64,000 bases of DNA from Elymus sibiricus (GCA_039707655.1 CM077665.1:289358205-289422204), one strand, 5' to 3'. Numbered from the stretch's first letter, positions 45,626 through 58,529 are shown. Notes: a model not told the origin generated them from the sequence alone. Program-made: numbers and translations.

Positions 45626-47113
45626 TGAAAGTGCGTTATATCGACTAGGGGGGGGTGAATAGGTGATTTTTATAAATTCGTCACTGAGGAATTACTAGTT
45701 GAGGAATTTGCTAAGTTACGAACTACTAGCAGCGTAAGTACTCAGGTACATGCGAAACATAACTGTAGCATAGTCATCATGATGAAATGAAACATACACA
45801 GAGCATGAATAGCATGAATAGGATAAGCAGACAGAAGACAAAGTGACTGAAGGATTTGAGATGAGGAATTTGAGAAAGTCTTCAGTCAAATTCTTCAAAC
45901 AGTAACGATCAGATTCATCAGCAAGTACTTCGAGGAAATGAAAGGGTTGAGGAAATAGAACCAAGAGCTTGATGAAGACAATGATTTGATGACACAGTTC
46001 CAACTGCTGTGACAGTCGTATGTCTGGTTCGGAGCAGCTTGGTATTTAAACCAAAGGACACATAGTCCCAGGATACACAGTCCTTACCGTATTCTCCTTG
46101 AGCTAAGGTCACACAGACCTCGCCCAACACTCTTGGTAAGTCTTCAGGGTAGACTTCCAAACCCTCACAAACTCGGTCACCCGGCGATCCACAATTTCCT
46201 CTTGGATGCTCTAGACCACGACGCCTAACCGTCTAGAAGATGCATAGTCTTCAAAGGTAAAAAGCGTCGGCTCCACACAGGAACAATCTCTTCAGTGATG
46301 CTCAATCACTTTGGGTTTTGGTGGTTTGGGTTTTGGGTTTTTCCTCACTGATGATTTTCTCTCAAAGTCCTCAGAGGATGGGTTGCTCTCAAATGACAAG
46401 TGTCAATCTCTCTCGGAGCAGCCAACCAACTAGTGGTTGTGGGGGGCGGCTATTTATAGCCAGGGTGCAACCCGACATGATATGACATAAATGCCCCTAA
46501 TGATATGACCGTTATGTGGATAAGATATTTGGACAGCTGGCGCAAGGCACATCAATGGTCGGAGATTTGAACTCTCAAATTCCTCAGGGCTATCATATTG
46601 CTCACGGTAGGCAATTTGCACTTGCAAAATCCTAACTCTTCAGTCAGAACAAATTCCTCAGAGAACAGAGGAACTTCGTCTCTGTCACTGAAGAAATTGA
46701 CTGAACTGCAAGAGATTTCCAAAGGCTTCACTCGAAGGTTTTGGGTATGTGTTGGCTTTGAGATGAGCATCAGTTGGAAATTCTTCCTTAGTATTACCTC
46801 GACCCCCTTTAATAGTTCGGTGTTTCCTATGACTCAAGGAAAGGAAATGAAACTACGAAAACAAAAGTCTTCACACTTCATAGTCGTCGTATCAATATCT
46901 TCAATGTCACACCAATTTCTTCATTCTTCAAAGTCTTCAGGGAATATCAAAGTCTTCAGCTGAAGACATTCATTTTTAGGGGTCGACATTCTTCTTATAT
47001 ATCAAACTCCTCAGCGACTTATAGAGCATGTGTACACTCACACACATATTAGTCCCTTAACCTATAAGTATTCAATACACCAAAATCACTAAGGGGCACT
47101 AGATGCACTTACA
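45626..47113 (-). mobile_element. Solo LTR (1.49 kb)
   Basis: The sequence from TGAAAGTGCG to GCACTTACA is flanked by a perfect CGGGG duplication (45621-45625 and 47114-47118). On the minus strand it starts TGTAAGTGCATCTAGTG and has a TATAAATA box at about 46451-46458, so the LTR is on the minus strand. It contains many copies of short CTTCA/TCCTCAG-type words in its middle. There is no coding sequence. It probably arose by LTR-LTR recombination of a full element. Confidence 0.85.
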
Positions 47114-47118
47114 CGGGG

Positions 47119-48105
47119 TCACGGACCACCCTTGACAGACTGCTTGACAGGCCATGTCACATACATTTAACTCCGCTCAAGCCCAACCCAAACCATAGCC
47201 TTCGAGCATGTAGGGTCGTGAAGCAGGTAGCCAAGTATGGCGGACCCTTCCTCACCGACGATCACGTTGTTAGCCGCTTGACAAATAGCACGAACGAAGC
47301 CGAGATCATGAGTATCTATCAAACATAGAAATCGGGCAACCAACGAAAATGCACACTACAGGAGTTTGGCCCGCAAACGTACAAACACCCTCGACCGCGT
47401 TGTTTGACACGTCGATGACATTTGAACAAAGCAATCAGCCAACGATCGAACTAAGCCGATGCCCAGCTACCGTGGTCCTCGACCCAATAGTAAACGGATG
47501 TTGGCAACATAAAGTAACGATGGATGGTGGCAGCAGCCTAAACCTCATCTACGAGGGCACGCTCAAAAAATGCAGGTGGATACAACTCGCATCCGGCAAA
47601 GCTCCACCATGTTTCGAGGAATTATTCGCGGCAAAGACTCGCGATGCAGAGGAGAAATCACCCTCGATGTGGTCTTCGACACTCCCGAGAACTAACATTC
47701 TGAGGAGTTTACCTTCCATGTCGTACCCTTCCGAAGTGGCTATCACACCCTCTTTGGACGGTACACATTTGCAAAGTTCCATGCCGTGCACCATTATGGT
47801 TATATGAAGCTCATGCCAGGTCCTCACAGAATAATCATCGTCACAAGTAATCAGGACATGGCACTTAGGGCCAAGAACAAAACAACGTCACTCACTCTAG
47901 AGTTGTTGGCCGAGGCCTTTGCAACAACAACACTTCGGGCTTCGTCGACAGGGACACCGTCATCCTCTACAAGCGCTCCATGTAAACCTCGTTCAAACCA
48001 GCAGACGAAATCATAAAATTCCAAGTACACCCGACGAACCCCAATAAAATAACGTCCATCGATGCACAACTTGACTCAGAGATTGACGAGGCCCTCCAGA
48101 ATTTC
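47119..48105 (+). pseudogene. Gag end, protease and start of RT of element D
   Basis: Read across frames this gives the zinc-knuckle-less gag end, then a retropepsin region (VTMDGGSSLNLIYEGTL with the D-G-G active-site motif). Continuing are FHVVPFRSGYHTLFGRYTFAKFHAV and YGYMKLMPGP. The RT leader KITSIDAQLDSEIDEAL follows. Several frameshifts (near 47580, 47650 and 47810) and stops break it. It is interrupted at 48105 by the Fatima-like complex and resumes at 62892. Confidence 0.8.
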
Positions 48106-49513
48106 TGATAACCCACAAGTATAGGGGATCGCAACAGTTTTCGAGGGTAGAGTATTCAACCCAAATTTATAGATTTGACACAAGGGTAGCCAAAGAATAT
48201 TTGAGAGTATTAGCAGCTGAGTTGTCAATTCAACCACACCTAGAGATTAAATATCTGCAGCAGAGTGATCAGTAGCACAGTAGTATGATAGTTTGATAGT
48301 AGCAGTAACAGTAAGGGGAACAGTGATAGCAATAGTTTTGTAGAAAGTGTAACTGTAGCAATAGCAATAGTAACTTAGCAAGAACAATAAGTGGAAAACT
48401 CGTAGGCACTGGATCGGTGAACTCGTTGGATGATATTCATCATATAACAATCATAACCTAGGGCGACACAGAACTAGCTCCAGTTCATAAATGTAATGTA
48501 GGCATGTATTCCGTAAATAGTCATACGTGCTTATGGAAAAGAACTTGCATGACATCTTTTGTCCTACCCTCCCGTGGCAGCGGGGTCCAAAAGGAAACTA
48601 AGGGATATTAAGGCCTCCTTTTAATAGAGAACCGGAACAAAGCATTAACACACAGTGAATACATGAACTCCTCAAACTACGGTCATCACCGGAAAGTATC
48701 CCGACTATTGTCACTCCGGGGTTTGCGGATCAGAACACGTAATAGGTGCGTATGAATAGCAAGATCGGATCGAGAACATAGATATAATGGTGATAACATA
48801 AATGGTTCAGATCTGAAATCATGGCACTCGGGCCCTAGTGACAAGCATTAGGCATAGCAAAGTCATAGCAACATCAATCTCAGAACATAGTGGATACTAG
48901 GGATCAAGCCCTAACAAAACTAACTCGATTACATGATGAATCTCATCCAAGTCCTCACCGACTAGCAAGCCTACGAAGGAATTACTCACTCCCGGTGGGG
49001 AGCATCATGGAATTGGCGATGGAGAAAGGTTGGTGATGACGAAGACCGAAGATTCCCCTCTCCGGAGCGCCAAACGGGCTCTAGATCTGGCCTCCCGATG
49101 AAGAACAGGAGGTGGCGGTGGCTCCGTATCGTAAAACGCGATGAAACTTTCTCCCTGATTTATTTTCTCGGAAAATAGGAATTTATAGTGGCGGAGTTAG
49201 GCCAAGTGGGGCCACGAGGTGTGCATAACCCACCAGGGCGCGCCCAGGGGGCCTGGTGCGCCCTGGTGGGTGATGCTCACCCTGGACCCCCTCTTTGGTG
49301 TATTTTGGCTCCAATAATTCTCATTTATTCTGAAATAAATCTCCAAAAAGTTTCGTTCCATTAGGAGAACTCTTATTTTTTCACAAAAACAACACCATGG
49401 TAGTTCTGCTGAAAACAACATCAGTCCGGGTTAGTTCCATTCAAATCATGCAAATTAGAGTCCAAAACAAGGGCAAAAGAGTGAGGAAAATTAGATACGT
49501 TGGAGACGTATCA
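48106..49513 (-). repeat. LTRa (3' LTR), chimeric
   Basis: This 1408-base LTR runs TGATAACCCAC...GGAGACGTATCA. From 48106 to about 48800 it matches LTRc at nearly all positions where LTRb and LTRc differ. From about 48880 to 49513 it matches LTRb, for example in the GGTGATGCTCACCCTGG and ATTCTGAAATAAATC blocks that LTRc lacks. A minus-strand TATA (CTATAAAT) lies at about 49181-49189. Confidence 0.9.
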
Positions 49514-49527
49514 ACACTCCCAAGCTT
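49514..49527 (-). promoter_or_regulatory. Polypurine tract of the inner Fatima-like element
   Basis: ACACTCCCAAGCTT on the plus strand is AAGCTTGGGAGTGT on the element's strand, directly upstream of its 3' LTR. The core matches the AAGCTTGGGGATGC tract of element C. Confidence 0.65.
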
Positions 49528-51630
49528 AAACCTTTGCTTGTCCTCAAGCAATTCAGTTGACAAACTGAAAGTGATAAAGAAAAACTTTTATGAACTCTTT
49601 TGTTCTTGTTTACATATATATGCTTAAGTAGCACCTAGGTTTTCAGCAAAGATTATGACTAACCATGTCAACAATAACTCTTAGAAATTATATTTACTCA
49701 TAACAATAACATAAGTGACTAGCGAGCAATAATAAGATATCTCAAGCGCCAACACTTCGTCAAAATAATCATGATACAATATGACAATAGTGGTATCTCG
49801 CTAGCCCTTTCTGAGACCGCAAAACATAAATGCAGAGCACCTCCAAAGTTCAAGCAGCGACTAAACATTGTAATTCATGGTAGAAAAGATCCTGTCATGC
49901 TGCACCAAACATCAACTATACACAATGCATGACGATGACAATAGTGCTCTCAGGTCTGGCGCTTATATGAGAAGGTGATGACTCAACATAAAAGTAAATA
50001 GATAGTCCCTTCGCAGAGGGAAGCATGGATTTGCAGCGGTGCCAGAGCTCAAAGTTTAAAACAGAGATAGATATAATTTTGGGAGGTACACCCTTCCTGT
50101 CAACGTCACGACCAAGAGTTATCAATATCTTCCATGCTAAACAAATTAGCCGCGGTTCCCAAGCAGTAAAAGTAAAGGTTTACTCCCCCTCCACCAACAA
50201 TAACACTCCACGGCGAGCCACATCCACGGGTACCGTCCAAACCAACAACATTCCTGGGGGTGTTTTGTTTAATTATTTTTGATTTTTGATTTCAGGACTG
50301 GGAATCCCTATTACCGTCCCTCTCGTGTAAGGACAAGTGAATAAACACTCATCATGAGAATAACCCACTTAGCATGGAAGATACTGACTGCCCCCTGTCG
50401 CTTCATGAGCGGTCTAGGCACACAAAACAGATGTTCATTTGAATTTTTAGAGGTGGCACATGCAAATTTACTTGGAACGGCAGGGTAATACCGCATATAG
50501 GTAGATATGGTGGGCTTATCTAGCATAACTTGGTTTAAGGGTTTTGATACACAAGCAGTACTTCCTCTTAGTACAGGCGAAGGCTAGCAATTAGATTGAG
50601 AAGCGGCCAGCTAGAGAGCGAAAATGGTCATGAACATGCATTACATATAATCAACATTGAATACTAGCATGAGTAGGATATGGACACCATGAACATAAAT
50701 ATCATGAAGGCTATGTTGGTTTTGATTCAACTACATGCGTGAACATGTGCCAAGTCAAGCCACTTGAAACATTCAGAGGAGGATACCATATCATCATACC
50801 GCATCACAACCATTTTAATGCATGTTGACACCCAAGATAAATCATTATCCACTCCTAGCTACTTAAGCATGGCATGAACAACTATAATCTCTAATGGTCA
50901 TTGCAAACATGTTTGATCATAATGAGCTGAATCAAGAGATACTAGGTAAAACATATTTACAAAAACAAAAACAGGTTGAGTTCATACCCGCTTTTCTCTG
51001 CCATAGCCAATTCATCAAATGTCGTCATTATTGCCTTTCACTTGCACGGCCAAATGATAAGAAAATAATAATAGTGCAAGAGTGTTGTGGACTAAGCTGG
51101 AATCTGCAAACATTTTATTCAAGAGGAGAAGATAAAGTAATATGGGCTCTTTGTTGGATAAACAATAATGTAGATGAGAGCCACTCAACAATTTCATCGT
51201 GGTCTTCTCCTAGGTATGACTCAAGTAAAAAGAAAAGAATTTCAGAGAAACACACTGAAATATTTGTGGAGTTTTTGATTTTTCTTGCAGAAAGCAAATT
51301 AAAGAGGAAAAACAAAAACAAGGAAAGCTATTTACACGGGAAAGCTCCCAACAAGTAAAAGAAGAAGTGAGAAATCTTTTTGGGTTTTCTTTTGATGCTA
51401 CAATTAAACTAAGCTAGAAAGAAAAACTAAAAAGAAGTAGGAAATATTTTTGGGTTTTCTCAAAGTTTTTCAAACACATAAGAAGAAAGCGAGAAAACAA
51501 ATCAAGCATGGATATTACAATGAAAAAGTGTGAAAACCGACAACTGGAATGAAATGAGTGAACATGAATGTAATGTCGGTGGAAATACGTACTCCCCCAA
51601 GCTTAGGATTTTGGCCTAGCTTGGTAATCA
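49528..51630 (-). other. Noncoding 3' region of the inner Fatima-like element
   Basis: No gene is supported on either strand. A second AAGCTTGGGGG-like motif lies near 51597-51604, just after the end of ORF-1. The equivalent region is missing from internal region 2. Confidence 0.6.
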
Positions 51631-52647
51631 CTATCCGTAGTAGCCATCCGGTCCCAAGTCGTAGTGAGGCGGAGGCGGCACCTGAGCATACCACCCCTGG
51701 GGCTCCTCCTCAGCAGCTGCTAGGTTGTTTCGGTAAGCTATAATGTCATTTGGCATAAACCTCTATCCGTTCCTGGCAATAGGATCAAACAAAGCGGGTA
51801 CCAGAAACGGAATAACATCACGTGTTTCCTTGCTAAATACTAGGTTATAATGAATATCACGGGGAGAGTCAGTTACATCAAGGAATTGGGGAGCCTGCAG
51901 TGTCTTATGATCAAGGTAAACTTGGGATAAGAGATAATCATGTGGGCGAAATGGGATTCTAAAGTGGTTTGCTAAACGAGTAGCATAAATACCACCATGA
52001 ATCTTTCCCTTAGTTTTGTTAAGATGTAAGCGTCGAGCAATAATAGCTCCCATACTAAAGGTGTGATCATCATAAAGTGCACGATGTAAAATAGCAAGGT
52101 CAGGAGCACTGAGTGCGCCGACCTTCTCCCTAGCGGTTAAACACTTAGTAATGACCAAAGGGAAATAATATACTGAGGGAAACTGCAAACTAGTAGCAGT
52201 GGCGCTCGACACGCCTCTATCCTCACCCACCGTTAACGCGAGGAGAAAATCCTCAAACTCAGATGGCCTAGGTTCTCTCAAGTCCCCATCAGAAGGAATC
52301 AAGCATATGTTACAGAAGTCAGTTAGCGACATTCTGTAAGTTTCAGCATAAAGATTAAACTGCACTTCAGGAGGGTTGTTTCTCCCTAGATAATTAAAGC
52401 TTTGCACAAATGAATTCGTAAGGATGTGATATTGGTCACACTTTGCTTCGAGGAACTCGGTTAACCCGGCGTTGGCAACAAACTGAGCGAACTCTTGATG
52501 GAACCCGACCTCCTCCATGAAGGCATCATGTGGCCATTCACACGGCCACACCTCCACCTTTCTTGGGGTGTGAAGGTCATTGTCCGATGATTCCCCAATA
52601 ACTCCCTTGGCATTTTTTTTGGAGGAGAACTTCCTAAAGATTTGCAT
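51631..52647 (-). pseudogene. ATHILA ORF-1-like protein gene, inner copy
   Basis: The frame runs from ATG 52647 to a TAG at 51763-51765 (294 codons, starting MQIFRKFSSKK). It then continues in the same frame for 44 codons (acidic, then a Pro-rich QVPPPPHYDLG tail) to a second stop at 51631-51633. The first stop is therefore probably a late nonsense change. The central part (FVQSF.. PPEVQFNLYAETYRMSLTDFCNICLIP; ITKCLTAREKVGALSAPDLAILHRAL; SMGAIIARRLHLN) matches the plant ATHILA ORF-1 family from memory. It occupies the place where polymerase would follow protease. The ATG is only seven bases after the acceptor of a putative 672-base intron. Its function is unknown. Confidence 0.7.
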
Positions 52648-52654
52648 TTTATTC

Positions 52655-53326
52655 CTATAAAAATTCTGAAAATTTTAGTCCACAAATTTTTTTGTCAACA
52701 AAACTTTGTAAGATTGTTAGCAACTACTCCTAAGCATGCATAGAGGCCATATTGAGCATTCAAACGACTTAGAACTCTAGGAATTCAACATGCAAGCTCA
52801 TCTACAACAGCACCAAGAGTAGCTAATTAATTACTCTAAAAATAACCCACTAAAACAAAAACTAATTGGAGCAATGGAGGAGTCACATACCAAGTAGCAA
52901 TCCCTCAAAAAAGTTTCAGAAATGGAGCTTCGAGCAAAGAGATCGAAATCTGCTGGTTTGAGAGCAAGAACACAAAAATGGTGGTTGTGCTGATTTTTCG
53001 CTGGAGGTAGGTGATGATGTGGGCTAAAGAGATAAGTGAGGGGGCCCACGTGGGGGCCACAACCCACCAGGGCACGCCTGGGGGTGCTGGCGCGCCCTGG
53101 TGTCTTGTGGGCACCAGGTGCACCCCCTCTGGTGTTATTTGCACCAAAAAGTCATAAATATTCGGAAAACAAATCGTGTTAAATTTCCAGGGCATTCTGA
53201 GAATTTATATTTTTGGGTCATTTTTTATTGCACGGAGAAAACAGAAAACAGGATAATCATGGCATTTTATTTTATTTAACTAATTAAAATAGAAAATAAA
53301 AAGTGGGAGCAGAGAGTTGTGCTTAC
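52655..53326 (-). other. Putative intron (GT-AG, 672 bases) between protease and ORF-1, inner copy
   Basis: On the element's strand the segment begins GTAAGCAC (53326 downward) and ends TTTTTATAG (at 52655). The outer copy lacks exactly this segment: its sequence at 58534-58540 joins the two flanks without a base lost or gained. The segment holds an LTR-promoter-like block (about 53040-53240: 'ccacaacccaccagggc', 'ccctggtgtcttg', then an AT-rich TAAATATTC part). A further donor-like TTGGTATGTGA and acceptor-like TTGTAGATGAG also lie within it. It therefore looks like an intron that includes an alternative leader or promoter. Confidence 0.7.
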
Positions 53327-53440
53327 TAGATTCCTCAACTTCATACCTCTTAAAAATGATCCATTAATAAGGTTGATCAAGTCTTATTAACAACCACTTC
53401 CGATTAGCATGAAACCGAACAACTTTTGTAAAACACTAAG

Positions 53441-54160
53441 TTACCTCAATGGGGATGTGCATATCACCAACAATAAGTATATATATTTCTTTTTGGCAGT
53501 AGGTAGAGGTAATTGAAAACTTCCAATGGTGATGGTCGGAGATTCTTCAATAACATTTATAGCATTCACTTGGAATTGTTTCTTCGGAAAGTGCACCGTG
53601 TGCTCATTACCATTGATATGAAAAGTGACTTTGCTTTTATTGCAATCAATAACAGCCCCTGCAGTATTCAAAAAGGGTCTACCAAGGATAATCGACATGT
53701 TGTCGTCCTCGGGCATCTCAAGAATAACAAAGTCCGTTAAGATAGTAACATTTGCAACAACAACGGGCACATCATCACAAATACCGATAGGTATGGCCGT
53801 TGATTTGTCAACCATTTGCAATGCTATCTCAGTAGGTGTGAGTTTATTCAAATCAAGTCTTTCAAATAAGGAGAAAGGCATAACACTAACACCGGTTCCC
53901 AAATCACACAAGGCAGTTTTGACATAGTTTCTTTTGATGGAGCAAGGTATAGTTGGTATTCCAGGATGTCAAAGTTTTTTAGGTACTCCATCCTTAAAAG
54001 AATAATTAGGAAGCATGGTGGAGATTTCAGCTTCAGGTATTTTTCTTTTATTAGTGATGATGTCTTTCATATACTTTGCATAAGGGGCCATCTTCAAAAT
54101 ATCAGTTAAGCGGGTACGCAAAAAGACTGGCCTAATCATTTCAGCAAAGCGATCAAATTC
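53441..54160 (-). pseudogene. Retropepsin-like protease, inner copy
   Basis: The translation includes the active-site segment CDLGTGVSVMPFSL (D-L-G in place of D-T/S-G, usual in Athila-type elements). The flap region (PIGICDDVPVVVANVTILTDFVILEMP) and the second motif IILGRPFLNTAGAVID follow. The part before 53911 has an in-frame stop (54160) and a change at about 53970. The C-terminal end is frameshifted at about 53480 (an A-run in KKKY). The protein would process Gag, but this copy is inactive. Confidence 0.75.
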
Positions 54161-56240
54161 TTACTCATGCTTTTTCTTAGATGGCTTAGGTGGAAATGGC
54201 ATAGGTTTCTGAACCCATGGCTCTCTTTCTTTACCATGTTTCCTAGCCACAAAGTCTCTTTTATCATACCATTTATTTCTAGGTTGTGGGTTATCAAGAT
54301 CAGGAGCAGGTTCTATTTCAACATCATTATCTGGGTCTTTATCATTACTAGGTTGAGCATCATCGTGGACATCATAATTATCATTTTCATTATCACTAGG
54401 TGAATGTTCACTACCAGATTGAGTTTCAGCATCGGAAATAGAGACATCATTATTATCAGGAGGTTTTTGTGTGTCAGGTTCACTAGAGGTATGCAAAGTC
54501 CTATCATTTTCCTTTTTCTTTTTTTTCTTAGAAGGACAAGGTGCATCAATATTAATTCTCTGGGAGTCTTGTTCAATTGTTTTAGGATGACCCTCAGGAT
54601 AAAGTGGTTCTTGGGTCATTCTACCTCCTCTAGTTACTACTCTAGAAGCAAAATCATGCATATTATTATTCATTTCATCAAGCAACTCTTTTTGAGACTT
54701 AGCAACTTGTTCTAACTGAGTTTGAACCATAGAGGCATGCTTTCCTACACCTCTAACATCATTACTGATTCTAAATAGCAAGTCACTCAAGCGAGCAATC
54801 ATATCGGAATTATATTTCAATTGTTTCAGAACATGGGCATTGAAATGATCTTGCTTCATAATATAGTTGTCAAACTCATATAAGCATTGACTAGGATGTT
54901 TATTGTGAGGAATGTCACTTTCATTAAACTTTAATAAAGAGTTTACCTCTACCACCTGTGGAGGTGGTGGTTTGTCAAGGCCGTGTATTTCTTCAATAGG
55001 TGGTAAATTCTTAACATCCTCAGCTTTAATACCTTTTTCCTTCATAGATTTCTTTTCCTCTTAAATATCTTCAGGACTGAGAAATAAAATACCCCTCTTC
55101 TTCGGAGTGGGTTTAGGCGGTGGTTCAGGGAGAGTCCAATCATCATAATTCTTCAATATTTTATTCAATAATTCCTCAGCTTGTTCAATAGTTCGTTCCC
55201 TAAAAACACAACCAGCACAACTATCTAGGAAGTCCCTAGAAGCCTCGGTTAGTCCATTATAAAAGATATCAAGTATTTCATTTTTCTTGAGAGTATGATC
55301 AGGCAAAGCATTAAGCAACTGGAGAAGCCTCCCCCAAGCTTTTGGGAGACTCTCTTCTTCAATTTGCACAAAGTTCAATATTTCCTGTAAGGCAGCTTAT
55401 TTCTTATGAGCAGGAAAATATTTTTCAGAGAAGTAGTAGATCATATCCTGGGGACTACACACACAACCAGGAGCAAGAGTATTGCACCATGTCTTAGCAT
55501 CACCCTTTAATGAGAATAGAAATAACTTAAGAATATAAGAGTAGCGAATCTTCTCATCATGAGCAAAGAGGGTGGCTATATCATTCAGCTTAGTAAGGTG
55601 TGCCACTACAGTTTCAGCTTCATTGCCATGGAGAGGATTAGATTCAACCAAAGTAATTAACTCTGGGTCGACATAGAATTCATAATCCTTATCGGTAACA
55701 AATATAGGTGAAGTAGCAAACTTAGGATCACATTTCATTCTAGCATTCAATGTTTTTTTCCTTATACTTGCATAACAATTTCTTAAGATCGTTTCTATCC
55801 TTGCAAGAAAGAATTTCTCTAGTTATCTCTTCGTGCATAACATAACCTTTAGGTATCTTAGGAATTTAAATCTTAGGAGAGCTAGGACTATTAGGAGTTT
55901 CATAATTATCATCAGTTTCATAAGCTTCATCAGTTTCAGATATTTCATCAATTTCAGTAGTTTCATTCTCTTTAGCTCTAGCAATTTGTTCATCAAGAAA
56001 TTCTCCCAGTGGCACATTATCATCAAGCATGGTACTAGCATCATCAATAGCATAATTCATAGTAGAGGTAGCATCATCAATAACTTGCGACATATGAGGA
56101 TTACTAGCATGTGCTGGTATTGCAAGCTTACTCATAACAGAAGGTGAATCAAGTGCAGAGTGTGATGGCAGTTCCTTACCTCACCTCGTAGTAGAGGGAA
56201 AAATCTTAGTCTTAGTATCCTTCAGATTCTTTATAGTGAT
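54161..56240 (-). pseudogene. Gag, inner copy, with several stops
   Basis: Read continuously, this gives a long Gag of about 690 codons. It has an acidic N-terminal region (ETTEIDEISETDEAYETDD) and a retrotransposon gag domain (LKGDAKTWCNTLAPG...YYFSEKYFP, then LLQLLNALPDH and NGLTEASRDFLDSCAG). A coiled region (QLEQVAKSQKELLDEMNNN), a basic KKKKKKEND patch and an acidic linker follow. The initiator is changed (ATA at the place of ATG in the outer copy) and stops lie near 56180, 55866, 55397 and 55061. It would form the virus-like particle if intact. Confidence 0.75.
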
Positions 56241-56282
56241 AGTTTGATATAAATCCCAAGTGACTCAACAAATATTGCTATG

Positions 56283-56301
56283 CTCCCCGGCAACGGCGGC
56301 A
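56283..56301 (-). promoter_or_regulatory. Primer-binding site (tRNA-Asp type), inner element
   Basis: The reverse complement of CTCCCCGGCAACGGCGGCA is TGCCGCCGTTGCCGGGGAG, one base different from the canonical site, adjacent to LTRb. Confidence 0.8.
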
Positions 56302-56312
56302 GAAAAAGGTCT

Positions 56313-57722
56313 TGATAACCCACAAGTATAGGGGATCGCAACAGTTTTCGAGGGTAGAGTATTCAGCCCAAATTTATAGATTCAACACAAGGGGATCCAA
56401 AGAATACTTGAGAGTATTAGCTGCGTTGTCAATTCAACCACACCTGGAGATTAAATATCTGCAGCAGAGTAATCAGTAGCATAGTAATATGATAGTTTGA
56501 TAGCAATAGTGACAGTAACATTAGCGGTAAGAGTAGTAGCAATATTTTTGTAGCAGTTGGAACAACAGCAGCAACAATAGTAACTTAGCAAGAACAATAA
56601 GTGGAAAGGTCGTAGGCACTGGATCGGTAACTCGTTGGATGATATTCATCATGTAACAGTCATAACCTAGGGCGACACAGAACTAGCTCCAGTTCATTAA
56701 TGTAAAGTAGGCATGTATTATGTAAATAGTCATACGTGCTTATGGAAAAGAACATGCATGACATCTTTTGTCCTACCCTCCCGTGGCAGTGGGGTCCATA
56801 AGGAAACTAAGGGACATTAAGGCCTCCTTTTAATAGAGAACCGGAACAAAGCATTAACACATGGTGAATACATGAACTCCTCAAACTACGGTGATCACCG
56901 CGAAGTATCCCAAATATTGTCACTATGGGGTTGACGGATCATAACACGTAATAGGTGCATATGACTAGGCAAGATCGGATCAAGAACATAGATATAGAGA
57001 TGGTAACATAAATGGTTCAGATCTGAAATCATGGCACTCGGGCCCTAGTGACAAGCATTAGGCATAGCAAAGTCATAGCAATATCAATCTCAGAACATAG
57101 TGGATACTAGGGATCAAGCCCTAACAAAACTAACTCAATTACATGATGAATCTCATCCAACTCCTCACCGACCAACAAGCCTACGAAGGAATTACTCACT
57201 CCCGGTGGGGAGCATCATGGAATTGGCGATGGAGAAATGTTGGTGATGACGAAGACCGAAGATTCCCCTCTCCGGAGCCCCAAACGGGATCCAGATCTGG
57301 CCTCCCGATGAGGAACAGGAGGTGGCAGCGGCTCCGTATCGTAAAACGCGATGAAACTTCCTCCCTGATTTTTTTCCTCCGAAAATAGGAATTTATAGTG
57401 CCGGAGTTAGGGCAAGTGGGGCCACGAGGTGGGCACAACCCACGAGGGCACGCCCAGTGGGCCTGGCGCGCCCTGGTGGGTGATGCTCACCCTGGCCCCC
57501 TCTTCGGTGTATTTTGGCTCCAATAATTCTCATTTATTCTGAAATAAATCTCCAAAAAGTTTCGTTCCATTCCGAGAACTTTTGTTTCTGCACAAAAACA
57601 ACACCATGGTAGTTCTGCTGAAAACAACGTCAGTCCGGGTAAGTTCCATTCAAATCATGCAAATTAGAGTCCAAAACAAGGGCAAAAGAGTGAGGAAAAG
57701 TAGATACGTTGGAGATGTATCA
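56313..57722 (-). repeat. LTRb (5' LTR of the inner element)
   Basis: This 1410-base LTR runs TGATAACCCAC...GGAGATGTATCA. Its right end (element 5' end) abuts ORF-1 sequence of the outer copy at 57723 with no spacer, as expected of an insertion into that gene. Confidence 0.9.
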
Positions 57723-58529
57723 CTAGGTTGTAACAAATGTCACGGAAAGAATCAGTTGCCTCAACAAATTGGTGATCCTGTAACGCCTTGTGATCTAGAT
57801 AAACTTGGGACAAGAGATAATCATGTGGGCGAATCTGAACATTAAAGTGTCTCGCTAAGTGAGTAGCATAAATACCACCATGTATCTTCCCCTTAGTCCT
57901 GTTAAGGTGTAAGTGACATGCAATAATAGCCCCCATACTAAAGGTGTGATCATTGTACAGTGCACGGCGTAAAATAGCAAAGTCAGGGGCACTGAGTGCG
58001 CCAACCTTCTCCCTAGCGGTTAAACACTTTGCGATGAACAAAGCAAAGTAATGCACTAAAGGAAACTGTAGACTGGTAGCAGTAGCGTTCGAAACACCTC
58101 TATCTTTACCCACTATTAAAGTGAGGAGAAAATCCTCAAACTCTGCTGGTCTAGGTTCTCTCAATTCCCCATCAGAGGGGATCAAGCATATGTCGCAAAA
58201 GTCAGTTAGCGGCATTTTTTGAGTTTCAGCGTAAAGATTAAACTGCACTTCAAGAGGATTATTCTTTCTCAGAAATTGAAAACTTTGCACAAAGGAATTT
58301 GTAGGGATGTGATATTGGTCACACTTAGCTGCGAGGAACTCGGCCAGCCTAGCGTTTGCAACAAATTGAGCGAACTCTTGATGGAACCCGGCCTCCTCCA
58401 TGAAGGCATCATGCGGCCATTCGCACGGTCGCACCTCCACCGTTCTCGGAGTGTGAAGGTCATTGTCCAATGACTCCCCAATGACTCCTTTGGCATTTTT
58501 CTTGGAGGAAACTTCCTAAAGAAATCCAT
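57723..58529 (-). pseudogene. ATHILA ORF-1-like gene, outer copy, truncated and frameshifted
   Basis: This is a homologue of the inner ORF-1. The ATG at 58529 (MDFFRKF) is followed after a few codons by a one-base loss (about 58509) that shifts the frame. The conserved frame resumes as DNDLHTPRTVEV and stays open to 57723, where LTRb begins. The last 60 or so codons and the whole 3' region of this copy are missing. Residues corresponding to the family core (ADFCDICLIP-like, AREKVGALSAPDFAILRRAL, TMGAIIA-like) are present. Confidence 0.7.

Noticed and set aside
53513..53927. Plus-strand frames opposite the protease, repeated at 58724-59138
   Set aside because: Antisense shadows of the conserved protease coding strand.
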